From NCBI GenBank assembly GCA_028277185.1, contig JANQGQ010000039.1:1-64000 (forward strand): a DNA stretch of 64,000 nucleotides, in the 5' to 3' direction. A model generated the notes under the pieces. That model was not told the DNA's origin and made no database searches. It was given only the letters and a program-made list of their open reading frames with translations. Position numbers and translations under genes: made by a program. The DNA is from Woeseiaceae bacterium (GTDB taxonomy: Bacteria > Pseudomonadota > Gammaproteobacteria > Steroidobacterales > Woeseiaceae). Below, one piece after another: positions 1-8,190 of the stretch; within the stretch, counting starts at the first letter, position 1; every line of letters begins with the position of its first letter.

Positions 1-42
1 GATTGCCGCCCTCCCGCAAGCATGCACGAACGCGGACACGGT

Positions 43-120
<78 letters not shown>

Positions 121-126
121 CTATAT

Positions 127-195
127 CCAAGGCGATGGAGTATCAGTTCAGCACCGGTGTTTCGCAGGAAGACACCCAAGGCGATGGGGTATCAG
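127..195. repeat. pair of 20-bp direct repeats downstream of tRNA-Pro
   Basis: Positions 127-146 (ccaaggcgatggagtatcag) recur at 176-195 with a single a-to-g difference. The copies are 49 bp apart and lie between the tRNA 3' end and the end of the convergent sigma-factor gene. They do not overlap the tRNA 3' end, so they are not a classical attachment site. Their function is unknown. Confidence 0.6.
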
Positions 196-217
196 TGCGG
201 ACTGACAATCTCAGGCC

Positions 218-748
218 CTAGGCCGCATCGGTCTGTTGATCCGTGTTCGCCAGACGCTCCCGGCAATGCGCCAGCCCGCGGGCCAGATACTTCTTTACCA
301 TGCCGCGCGAAAGCTCCATTGCCTCGGCGATCTCGTCGACCCGATATCCCTTGCGCCAGCGGAGGTACAGCGCCTCACGGCATTTCGGGGGAAGCTCCGC
401 CACAGCATCGTTAATCCATTCGCGGCGAAACGCATCGGCGGCCTGTGTTTCGACCGCGGCGGCCTGGTCGACGAGACCTCCACAGTCAGACAGAGGCACC
501 TGCATTCCGCGTCCGCGATGGGCATAGTGGTGATACAGCAGATGATGTGCAATCCGGAACAAATACGCTCGCGGATTCCGGATCGGCTTGTTGGCACGCT
601 GCGCCTGCAGGAACTTCGCGCAGGCCTCCTGAGCCAGGTCGTCTGCGTCGGCCGGACAGCCGAGCCTCGTTCGGAGCTGGTTTCTTAGCGTGGGCGCCCA
701 ATCGGCGACCAGCTGCCCCGTGACAATACGGGCTGGTACGGCTGCCAA
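218..748 (-). CDS. ECF-family RNA polymerase sigma factor (FecI-like)
   Basis: This 176-residue protein has the two-domain layout of extracytoplasmic-function sigma factors. Region 2 lies at about residues 15-75 (ADADDLAQEACAKFLQA, then NPRAYLFRIAHHLLYHHY, typical of FecI-like members). Region 4 lies at about 115-165 (ELPPKCREALYLRW followed by the DEIAEAMELSRGMVKKYL helix-turn-helix). There is no ATG. A TTG start fits because an AAGGGGAAG Shine-Dalgarno lies just upstream and an in-frame TAA follows a little further up. The cyclase-like gene upstream is on the same strand with a 139-bp gap, so co-transcription is possible. No FecR-type anti-sigma gene is adjacent. The family recruits core RNA polymerase to specific promoters; the regulon here is unknown. 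Confidence 0.88.
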   Translation of the reverse strand: MAAVPARIVTGQLVADWAPTLRNQLRTRLGCPADADDLAQEACAKFLQAQRANKPIRNPRAYLFRIAHHLLYHHYAHRGRGMQVPLSDCGGLVDQAAAVETQAADAFRREWINDAVAELPPKCREALYLRWRKGYRVDEIAEAMELSRGMVKKYLARGLAHCRERLANTDQQTDAA

Positions 749-887
749 TGTCGTCTTCCCCTTCGTTGCGACTTACGCTTCATTAGGTAAGACGCACGCG
801 AGAGAAAAATCTGGGTAAATCCGGGCGTTTTGTCGTGGACCCGGGACATGAGGACCGTGGACGGAGGGTCAACGAAGGGTCAACCCG

Positions 888-2129
888 TCAGGCGTGCTGG
901 CGCGCCTCGGGGAGCTTTCGGTCCTCAATGCCGAGCAGGATCGGCTGCGCGGCGTCCCGGTAAATGTTGACTTTCGCGTTGTATGCGACGCGCTCCAGAC
1001 CGTGTTTGTCCTTGATGTGAAGACGCCGGATGTTGAACTGACCGCCGCCCAGGCTCTCTCCGGTCAGGTAGCACTTGATCGCGGACACGCGTTCGCCGGA
1101 CAGTTCGAGTCCCGCCAGCTTCGCCAGATTGCCCTGAGCCCGCTTCAGAAACGTCGTTGCATCCAGTTGCGCCTGGGTTTCTTCGTGGCCCTTGGGTTCG
1201 CCCGTCAGATCAGCCAGAAAATCCCCGACGAGGATCTGGCCCGGCAAAGCCGCATCGATCATGCGGGCCAGCTCTATCGTAACGTCGCCCACGATGTAGT
1301 CATGGATAGTCGGGTTCAGACCTTCCGCCTGATGGAACTCGTAACAACTGCCGACGTGAAAACAGGCCCGAAGTCGCGGCACGGCCCTGGTCGAAGCCGC
1401 CTTGCTGCTGGCGATCGCATTGTCCGCGAGGACGATGTGCATGAAGTGATAGAGATTGACGTTCGCTTCCAGTCCCTCATCCCGGTTCCAGACGTAGAAG
1501 CCGTCTCCGCTCGAGGAGCGGGCAAAATTGACTCCGACGTCCTTCTCCAGCATTTTGGCGTGGGCCGAATTGAGCGAGTACGCGAGACTGTTGAGCTGAG
1601 TCATCTGCTCGAAAGGCGTGAGCAGGCTGAAACCCACCACGTCGAACAGCGTCACCGCGCGGCTGGCGATGAAGTTGATCCCGTAGCGCCGGATCATGCG
1701 CTCGATGATCTCGTCCTCCCGCTGGTTGCCCGTCAGCGGCTCACGCAGGGGAATGTAGACGGGCTGAACCTCGAGCAGGCGGGCGACCTTCTGCATCTGT
1801 GTGAAGTTGAGCTTGCGGTTTCCCGAGATCAGTTCCGTAACGAAGCTCGGCGAGACTTTGGGGGGCAGTCCGTTCGGTTGCGGCGACGTGTACTCCGCAA
1901 TGGCATAGTGCGGCACGACGAGTGCGAGGATGCCTTCGTCGAGGGCCGACCAGCTCAGTATGCTGTTCTGCCCCAGCGACCAGTGCTCGTGGAGTGCGCG
2001 CTCGAGCTGCACGAGGTTACTGCGCTGTCGCAGCCCCATCTCCTGAGCGAGACCGGCAAGCTGCTCCAGGTAAGGCGAATAGCCGGCTATTCGGCGTATG
2101 CCAGACTGAGACAGGTCGTCAAGATTCAT
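888..2129 (-). CDS. HTH protein with degenerate class III nucleotidyl-cyclase-like domain
   Basis: The 413-residue protein has an N-terminal segment resembling an XRE-type helix-turn-helix (SPSFVTELISGNRKLNFTQM) at roughly residues 95-125. A class III cyclase homology domain follows from about residue 165 to the end. The two metal-binding aspartates are kept, in LFDVVGFS and SSGDGFYVWN. The usual purine-selecting lysine before the GD motif is serine, and the transition-state asparagine of the GxxxNxAAR motif is not kept (GDVTIELARMI), although the arginine is. It may therefore use an unusual substrate, bind a nucleotide without turnover, or be inactive. An in-frame TTG at 2141 is an alternative start; neither start has a strong ribosome-binding site. 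The ECF sigma gene lies downstream on the same strand. Confidence 0.62.
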   Translation of the reverse strand: MNLDDLSQSGIRRIAGYSPYLEQLAGLAQEMGLRQRSNLVQLERALHEHWSLGQNSILSWSALDEGILALVVPHYAIAEYTSPQPNGLPPKVSPSFVTELISGNRKLNFTQMQKVARLLEVQPVYIPLREPLTGNQREDEIIERMIRRYGINFIASRAVTLFDVVGFSLLTPFEQMTQLNSLAYSLNSAHAKMLEKDVGVNFARSSSGDGFYVWNRDEGLEANVNLYHFMHIVLADNAIASSKAASTRAVPRLRACFHVGSCYEFHQAEGLNPTIHDYIVGDVTIELARMIDAALPGQILVGDFLADLTGEPKGHEETQAQLDATTFLKRAQGNLAKLAGLELSGERVSAIKCYLTGESLGGGQFNIRRLHIKDKHGLERVAYNAKVNIYRDAAQPILLGIEDRKLPEARQHA

Positions 2130-2345
2130 CCGAGTGCCCAAAGCGGCTTTCGTGCGACTGGCTTATCTGCCACAGTTCGCGCTCGAAGGCCGAACCCGTG
2201 GACCCGAAGCAGTTACAGACATCAGTCGGACCACGTCAGGCGACGGTAAAGCACTAATTCGACTGGCGCAAGTGATCGATCGCTCCGGCAGGGCCCGTCG
2301 ACCCGAACGGCAGACTGTCCGAGCGAATTAACATAAGGAAACCCG

Positions 2346-3335
2346 ATGACAGCCGACCCGCCGACACTGGCCGACATCCGAAAGCTTGCCGCCGACCTGG
2401 GCAAGCGGGTTGCGGTGACCCCGGTCGTGGAGTGTCCGGACCTCGCGGACGAACTGGAGTCCGGCACCCGCGTCTTCGGCAAGCTTGAATTCCTGCAGTA
2501 CACCGGAACCTTCAAAGCGCGCGCGGCGCTCGCGACGATTGCCGGGCTGTCCGCGGATCAGCGCGCCGCCGGCGTTACCGCGGTAAGCGCCGGAAACCAC
2601 GCCATTGCGACCGCCTATGCGGCGCAGTCCTTCGGTGTGTCCGCGAGACTGGTGATGACGGCGTCGGCAAACCCGGCGAGGATCGCGGCATGCCGCCGTT
2701 ACGGAGCGGAAATAGTCACGGCAGCCGACGTGCACGAGGCGTTTCGGGTGGCGGAACGCATTCAGGCGGAGGAGGGGCGGTACCTGGTGCACCCTTTCGA
2801 GGGCCGGCAGGTCGCACTCGGAACCGGCCTCGTGGGTCTGGAAATCGTGGAACAGGTAGCCGGGTTCGACGCCCTGGTCGTGCCGGTTGGGGGCGGGGGG
2901 CTGATCGGAGGCATCAGCAATGCCGTGCGTCAGGCGAGGCCCGACGTCCGGATCTACGGGGTCGAACCAACCGGAGCGGACTCGATGAGCCGAAGCCTGG
3001 CTGCCGGCAAGCCGCAGTCGCTCGAGGCGGTCAACACGATCGCGGACAGTCTCGGCGCACCCTTCGCTATGCCGTATTCCTTCGCTCTGGTCCGGGACAA
3101 CGTGGATAGGCTCTGCACCGTAACGGACGACGAACTCAGAGAGGCGATGCAACTGTTGTTCTCGCGCATGCGTCTGGCGGTCGAACCCGCTTGTGCCGCC
3201 ACGACAGCGGCAGCCTGCGGCCCCCTGCGAAGCGAACTGGCAGGCAAACGGGTCGTTCTGGTTTTCTGCGGCAGCAATATCGACTGGGACACCTGGACGG
3301 CAGACACGGCGCCCGGTACACGCGATGCTGCTTGA
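2346..3335 (+). CDS. threonine/serine dehydratase-like PLP enzyme
   Basis: This 329-residue fold-type II pyridoxal-phosphate enzyme has its Schiff-base lysine in YTGTFKARAA (about K57). It also has SAGNHAIATAYAA and the phosphate-binding glycine loop VGGGGLIGG near residue 180. There is no C-terminal ACT regulatory domain, so it resembles catabolic threonine dehydratase, serine racemase or hydroxyaspartate dehydratase rather than biosynthetic IlvA. The family deaminates threonine or serine to 2-oxo acids in the cytoplasm. The next gene starts 11 bp inside its 3' end, so the two are probably translationally coupled. Substrate cannot be fixed from sequence alone. Confidence 0.85.
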   Translation: MTADPPTLADIRKLAADLGKRVAVTPVVECPDLADELESGTRVFGKLEFLQYTGTFKARAALATIAGLSADQRAAGVTAVSAGNHAIATAYAAQSFGVSARLVMTASANPARIAACRRYGAEIVTAADVHEAFRVAERIQAEEGRYLVHPFEGRQVALGTGLVGLEIVEQVAGFDALVVPVGGGGLIGGISNAVRQARPDVRIYGVEPTGADSMSRSLAAGKPQSLEAVNTIADSLGAPFAMPYSFALVRDNVDRLCTVTDDELREAMQLLFSRMRLAVEPACAATTAAACGPLRSELAGKRVVLVFCGSNIDWDTWTADTAPGTRDAA

Positions 3336-4710
3336 AGAACTCGAGAAAATCGTGGGCCCGCGCGCAATCAAAACGACGGCCGACGCCGTTCATCCGCACG
3401 TTACCGAGTGGCGCGGGCAGGTAGAGGGCAAGGCCGCCGCCGTCGTGCAGCCGGCCTCGACCGCGGAAGTCGTCGCGGTGATGCGACACTGCTTGGCGCA
3501 TTCGGTGGGCGTCGTCCCGCAGGGCGGGAACACGGGCCTTTGCGCGGGAGGTATCCCGGACGAGAGCGGCACGCAGATCGTCCTGTCGCTGACACGTCTG
3601 AATCGCATCCGGGCGATCGACGCGGATGACTTCTCGTTAGTCGCGGAGGCGGGCTGCGTCCTGAGCGATATTCAGGATTCAGCGCAGCGGGCCGGGCGGC
3701 TGTTTCCGTTGAGCCTCGGCGCGGAAGGGACTTGTCAGATCGGCGGGAATCTGGCCACGAACGCCGGCGGCATCAACGTACTTCGCTACGGTACGGCGCG
3801 CAGTCAGGTCCTTGGACTCGAGGTGGTGCTGGCCGACGGCACGCTATGGAGCGACCTCAGAACGCTGCGCAAAAACACGGCCGGTTACGATCTCAAGCAG
3901 CTGTTCGTCGGCAGCGAGGGCACGCTCGGCATCATCACGGCTGCCAGTCTGAAACTGTATCCGCGTCCGGCCGCCGCGCAAACCGCGTTCGTCGCGATCG
4001 ACGATGCCAAGGACGCCGTGCCGCTGCTCGCGAACTTACGTGGCGCGCTGGACGATCAGGTACAGGCGTTCGAACTCATCTCGGAGGTGGCTTTCGATTT
4101 CGTGCTCCGGCACGTCGACGGCGCCCGCAGCCCCTTCGATTCCCGGTCGCCCTGGTATGTCCTGATCGAGACGACAGCAGCGACGACGGATGCGCTGGAA
4201 GCGTCGCTGATGGAGGCATTGCGGACCGGATTGGCACGGGACGCCACCATTGCGAAGAGCGGCGCCGAGGCCGCGGAGCTATGGCGCCTGCGGCATTCGA
4301 TCTCCGAGGCCGAGAAGCACGAGGCGCCGATCCTCAAGCACGATATCTCGGTACCGGTCGGCCGAATGGCCGAGTTCCTCGATCGGTCGCGCGCCGAACT
4401 CCGCGCGAACTGGCCGGAGGCAACGCTCGTTGCGTTCGGCCATGTCGGTGACGGCAATCTCCACTACAATGTAGCGTTACCAAAGACTTGGGACGACGCG
4501 CAGCGGACCGCGGAGGGCGCGAGGATCACGCAGTCCGTCTACGCGCTGACGGGCACGTGCGGCGGAAGCTTCAGCGCCGAGCATGGCGTAGGGCGGACGA
4601 AACGCGACCTGCTCCGAACCTTGGGCGACCCGACTGGTCTGGACATGATGCGCGCCGTGAAGTCGGCGCTCGATCCGCGGGGGATTCTGAACCCCGGAAA
4701 GGTAATTTGA
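3325..4710 (+). CDS. FAD-binding D-2-hydroxyacid dehydrogenase (GlcD/D2HGDH family)
   Basis: This 461-residue flavoprotein has an N-terminal PCMH-type FAD-binding domain (PQGGNTGLCAGG near residue 65; FVGSEGTLGIITAASLKLYP near 195) and a C-terminal FAD-oxidase domain. The latter carries the conserved FGHVGDGNLHYN and SAEHGVGRTKRDLL metal/substrate motifs. The family oxidises D-2-hydroxyglutarate, D-lactate or glycolate and passes electrons to an acceptor such as ETF. Start ATG 3325 overlaps the end of the dehydratase gene; longer in-frame extensions run inside that gene and are unlikely. Coupling with a 2-oxo-acid-producing dehydratase suggests a small hydroxyacid/amino-acid catabolic unit (inference). 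An etfBA pair is elsewhere in this window. Confidence 0.88.
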   Translation: MLLEELEKIVGPRAIKTTADAVHPHVTEWRGQVEGKAAAVVQPASTAEVVAVMRHCLAHSVGVVPQGGNTGLCAGGIPDESGTQIVLSLTRLNRIRAIDADDFSLVAEAGCVLSDIQDSAQRAGRLFPLSLGAEGTCQIGGNLATNAGGINVLRYGTARSQVLGLEVVLADGTLWSDLRTLRKNTAGYDLKQLFVGSEGTLGIITAASLKLYPRPAAAQTAFVAIDDAKDAVPLLANLRGALDDQVQAFELISEVAFDFVLRHVDGARSPFDSRSPWYVLIETTAATTDALEASLMEALRTGLARDATIAKSGAEAAELWRLRHSISEAEKHEAPILKHDISVPVGRMAEFLDRSRAELRANWPEATLVAFGHVGDGNLHYNVALPKTWDDAQRTAEGARITQSVYALTGTCGGSFSAEHGVGRTKRDLLRTLGDPTGLDMMRAVKSALDPRGILNPGKVI

Positions 4711-4801
4711 GGCGCAGTTCCCGGTATCGAGTTGACGTAATCGCTAGACTGTTTCGAGGGGTTTTCCGCAGTGTGAACGCGGGTCACGGTTTTCCGGCGC
4801 A

Positions 4802-7216
4802 ATGAACGCAGAATCGAACGATATTCGCCAACGGCTGGCCACGGAGCTTGCCAGTTTCGACGACCAGCTCGGGAAGAGCGGCGACGACGTCGAGATGCTG
4901 TCGTCTGTGCAGGACGGGATCGCGCGCCTGCTGGAAGCCAGCGGTGGCAGGGAGTCCGGCATTCGGCGTGTTTTGCGGGAGCAGTACGAGTCCGGTGCTC
5001 TGCGGAAAGAGACGTTCCAGCTCGTCGAGTCCGTCCTCGACCGGTTTGTGACCGAGCAGATACCGACGACGCCGGTTGCAGGCGGCGCCCCCGTGGTCGA
5101 GGACGATGCCTACTCGAGCACCACGGTCATCGACCAGTCGGATTTGCCCGACGCGACGCCAACCGAACCGGTTCAGGTCGGTTCCGTTCTGCGCGACCGG
5201 TTCATGCTGCAGAAGCGCATATCCGGCGGCAGCATGGGCGTCGTCTACAAAGCGCTCGATCGCCGTCGCGCCGAGGCGGGCGAGAGCAATCAATGGGTGG
5301 CTATCAAGGTGCTGTCGCCGCAGCTTGCGCGGAACGGGCTGGCACTTCGGGCGCTGCAGCAGGAAGCGGCGAAGGGGCGTAATCTCAGCCATCCGAATAT
5401 CGTCCGCTTCATCGATTTCGATCGTGATGACGATCTCTACTTCATCGTCATGGAGTGGCTGGAAGGCCGCTCTCTGGCGGAAATTCTCGATGCACCCGGG
5501 ACCAAGAAGCTCGATATCGACGAAGCGCTCGATATCGTCCGTCAGGTAGGCAGCGCCCTGGAGCACGCGCATCGCTGCGGCATCGTGCACGCGGACGTGA
5601 AACCCGGCAACGTAATGGTGTTGCAGGACGGCACCGCGAAACTGTTCGATTTCGGGGTCGCGCGAGTGTGGCAAAAGGCCGATGCGGCCGACGAAGACAT
5701 CGATCCCACAGGAATCGGCGCGATGACCCCGGCGTATTCGAGCATGCAGGTCATCACCGGGGAGATTCCCACCCCCGCAGACGACGTATTCTCGCTGGCT
5801 TGCCTGTTGTATCGCCTCGTTGCCGGCTACCGCGTATTCGGGCCGCGCAACGCCGCGGAAGCCTGTGAGGAAGGCATGAAACCACAGCCGCTGCCCGGCC
5901 TGAGCAGGCAGCAATGGGAGGCGGTCCGCAAGGCACTGGCCTACTCGCGGGTCGCACGCTTCGAGTCGACCGCGGGATTCCTGGATGCCCTCAATGCACG
6001 CTCGAGCGAAAAGATCGCAGCGGAACCGCGCGACAACGTGCGCCCGGAGGAACCCTGGGATATCGGGCGCTGGGCCATCGGGATAGCGGCTCTGGCGGCC
6101 ATCGCCGGATTCGCTGCCTATGAACTCGGCCATCTCGATCGCTGGTTCGGGGATGCCGGTACTTCGGCCCCATTATCCGGGGACGCATCGCCCCTTGCCG
6201 ACGACGAAGGCATCGTCGAGCTGCCGGCGGAGCCGGCAGCACCGCCGGTCGCTGCAGTCGATGAGCCCGCCGAAGCGACCGTTCCGGGCGTCGATGCCGA
6301 CAGCAATATCGCGGCTACAGACGATACGACTACCAGCGTCCCCGAAATGACGATCCCGGAGTCAATACTGCAGCCGGCCGTGGTGGTCGACGCGCCGGGG
6401 CAGGGCGACGCAATCGATGCGCGGCCGACACCCGCCGAACCGCTGCCGGCTGCCGAAATAGAGGTGCCGCTCGATCGCTCCGGACCGGACCGGGCGATAG
6501 GCATAACGCTGCGCGAGGATCAGGGTCCGGTGAGTCTTGACCTCGTTCGTCTGGGCCGCCTTGACACGTCGCTGGCGCTGCGGTTCGAAGAAGTGGACTA
6601 CAGCGGGAATCGTTCGCCGCTGCGAACCGGTCAATACGCTATCGACGCCGGCCCCGTCGTACGCTTCGCGCCCGGCGATCTCAAAGCGCGCGTCGAACTG
6701 ACGATGGCGTCGGATTCACTCCGCGAAGCAGACCAGAACTCGTTGCTCAAGATCCGCGCGCTGGAGGGCGATTCCTCGGGGCTGGCGTACATCGATCTCG
6801 AGCTGGAGGATGACGATCAGCGCCGCTTCGAAGCGAACCTCGCGGCGGATACGGTAGGTTTTGCCGTCAGCCAGATGTCAGTCGGCGAACAGGACCCGGC
6901 TGTGCAGATCGACGTGGTTCGCTACAACCCCGGCGACGAGCCTTTGACGGTCGGCTTCGCGGTCAACGACATTACCGCCAACGACGGCGAGGATTACTTC
7001 GCACCCGGAGGGAACGAAATCGCGTTCGCCCCGGGACAGCGCTCGGCCCGCCTCCTGGTACCTCTGGTACAGGATTCCGTGTACGAAGGCGACGAGGCGT
7101 TCGTCGTTACGATCGACCTTCCCCCGGAGGGAGTCGCTGACGACGTCAATCGCCGGATTGCGGTCATGATTCGCGACGACGACCAGCCACCGCCTTCTCC
7201 GGCATCATCCGACTGA
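4802..7216 (+). CDS. membrane Ser/Thr protein kinase with Calx-beta ectodomain
   Basis: The 804-residue protein has an N-terminal helical region (1-125) and a PknB-type kinase domain (about 132-400). All core kinase elements are present: glycine loop ISGGSMGVVYKA, lysine of VAIKVL (K169), catalytic loop HADVKPGN with HAD instead of HRD, and DFG (283-285). A single transmembrane helix follows at about 423-442 (WAIGIAALAAIAGFAAYELG), then an acidic, proline/alanine-rich linker. The C-terminal part (about 560-800) contains two segments like Calx-beta repeats (EEVDYSGNRSPL, then NDGEDYFAPG and EGDEAFVVTI). By topology the kinase is cytoplasmic and the beta domains periplasmic, so signal sensing is plausible but inferred. 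Genes on either side give no clear substrate. Confidence 0.85.
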   Translation: MNAESNDIRQRLATELASFDDQLGKSGDDVEMLSSVQDGIARLLEASGGRESGIRRVLREQYESGALRKETFQLVESVLDRFVTEQIPTTPVAGGAPVVEDDAYSSTTVIDQSDLPDATPTEPVQVGSVLRDRFMLQKRISGGSMGVVYKALDRRRAEAGESNQWVAIKVLSPQLARNGLALRALQQEAAKGRNLSHPNIVRFIDFDRDDDLYFIVMEWLEGRSLAEILDAPGTKKLDIDEALDIVRQVGSALEHAHRCGIVHADVKPGNVMVLQDGTAKLFDFGVARVWQKADAADEDIDPTGIGAMTPAYSSMQVITGEIPTPADDVFSLACLLYRLVAGYRVFGPRNAAEACEEGMKPQPLPGLSRQQWEAVRKALAYSRVARFESTAGFLDALNARSSEKIAAEPRDNVRPEEPWDIGRWAIGIAALAAIAGFAAYELGHLDRWFGDAGTSAPLSGDASPLADDEGIVELPAEPAAPPVAAVDEPAEATVPGVDADSNIAATDDTTTSVPEMTIPESILQPAVVVDAPGQGDAIDARPTPAEPLPAAEIEVPLDRSGPDRAIGITLREDQGPVSLDLVRLGRLDTSLALRFEEVDYSGNRSPLRTGQYAIDAGPVVRFAPGDLKARVELTMASDSLREADQNSLLKIRALEGDSSGLAYIDLELEDDDQRRFEANLAADTVGFAVSQMSVGEQDPAVQIDVVRYNPGDEPLTVGFAVNDITANDGEDYFAPGGNEIAFAPGQRSARLLVPLVQDSVYEGDEAFVVTIDLPPEGVADDVNRRIAVMIRDDDQPPPSPASSD

Positions 7217-7315
7217 CAGGGAACGCTATACTAGCGACGCGGTGAGTCCGTGCGCGGCGGCTTCCGCGGCGCGCCGACGAACGGCGGGCCGGAAAGCGCG
7301 CGAAGGAGAAACCGG

Positions 7316-8065
7316 ATGAATGCGAATACTGCGATGTGGCTGGATCACATCCTCGTTGCAGCGCTCGCGGCCGTGTTGCCGGCGCTGGGCTGGATGAGTA
7401 TTCGCAAGATTCGCGCAGCGATTGCGAACGGTATTCCCTATACGGCGCGCGTGCGAGACTACCGGAACAACATGCTGGTCCTCTGGTCCGTGACGGGCGT
7501 GATGTTCGCTGTTTGGTTCGGCGCGGGTCGGGACGCCGCCGGCCTGGGCCTCGCAGTCCCCAGCGCCCCGGCGCCGGGACAGATTGTCGCCGTCGCTTTG
7601 TTCACGCTGATCGTCGCTTACAGCATCGGTCTGCTCAGGAAGGTGCACAGGTCCGCGGCGACGGCAGACATGATCATTCAGGCTACGCGCGACTTTTCGT
7701 TTGCGATGCCGCACACCCGGCGGGACCTGCGCTGGTTCTATGGCCTCTCCGCGACCGCCGGTATCACGGAGGAACTGCTCTACCGGGGATTCCTGCTGGC
7801 GTATCTGACGCTGTTCTTCCCGACGTGGTTCGCCGTTCTGCTGTCGGCCGTTATCTTCGGCGCAGCGCATGCGTATCAGGGGCCGAAAGGAATGCTGCAG
7901 GTCACGTTCCTCGGAGCGGCGTTCGCGATTATGTATGTGGCCTCCGGCTCCTTGCTGTTGCCGATCGTTGCCCATATCGCCGTCGACGTGCTGAACGGAA
8001 CAGCGATGCAGTATGCCTACAGCGGCCGCGACGATGACGCGACGGTGGCGGAGGTCAGCTGCTAA
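7316..8065 (+). CDS. CPBP-family intramembrane metalloprotease
   Basis: This 249-residue polytopic membrane protein carries the CAAX protease/bacteriocin-processing signature. Motif 1 is EELLYRG (EExxxR type), motif 2 is the histidine in FGAAHAYQG, and a third histidine is in [11 protein letters not shown]. About six hydrophobic helices span the protein. ATG 7316 is preferred because AAGGAG lies just before it; the open frame extends upstream without a good start. A TATACT -10-like hexamer lies at 7227-7232. The family cleaves membrane-embedded substrates, some being prenylated or bacteriocin-like peptides; the substrate here is unknown. A large inverted repeat begins 8 bp after its stop codon. 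Confidence 0.85.
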   Translation: MNANTAMWLDHILVAALAAVLPALGWMSIRKIRAAIANGIPYTARVRDYRNNMLVLWSVTGVMFAVWFGAGRDAAGLGLAVPSAPAPGQIVAVALFTLIVAYSIGLLRKVHRSAATADMIIQATRDFSFAMPHTRRDLRWFYGLSATAGITEELLYRGFLLAYLTLFFPTWFAVLLSAVIFGAAHAYQGPKGMLQVTFLGAAFAIMYVASGSLLLPIVAHIAVDVLNGTAMQYAYSGRDDDATVAEVSC

Positions 8066-8072
8066 ACTTACC

Positions 8073-8163
8073 GTCCTGCCCCGCTGATTCGCTGAATGTC
8101 GCCGCGCCTTGCCGGCGGCAAAGATCCGCTGCCGGGTTGTTCAGCGAATCGGCGGGGCAGGAC
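8073..8163. repeat. 24-bp near-perfect inverted repeat upstream of ilvD
   Basis: The left arm at 8073-8096 (gtcctgccccgctgattcgc then tgaa) is the reverse complement of the right arm at 8140-8163 with one mismatch, which would be a G-U pair in RNA. The 43-nt spacer contains its own small GCCGC/GCGGC hairpin. The structure fills the gap between the CPBP protease stop and ilvD, ending 27 nt before the ilvD ATG. No T-tract follows on either strand, so it is not a classical intrinsic terminator. It could be a termination or mRNA-processing hairpin, an ilvD leader structure, or a palindromic small repeat element. Confidence 0.75.
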
Positions 8164-8190
8164 ACTGGGTCGGATTCACGAGAGAGCACG

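Noticed and set aside
127..195. Possible CRISPR or prophage attachment site at the repeat pair
   Set aside because: Only two copies, no regular spacers, no cas or integrase genes, and no overlap with the tRNA 3' end.
4784..6133. 449-codon open frame on the minus strand opposite the kinase gene
   Set aside because: It is a high-GC shadow of the kinase reading frame with arginine-rich, low-complexity translation and no recognisable domain.
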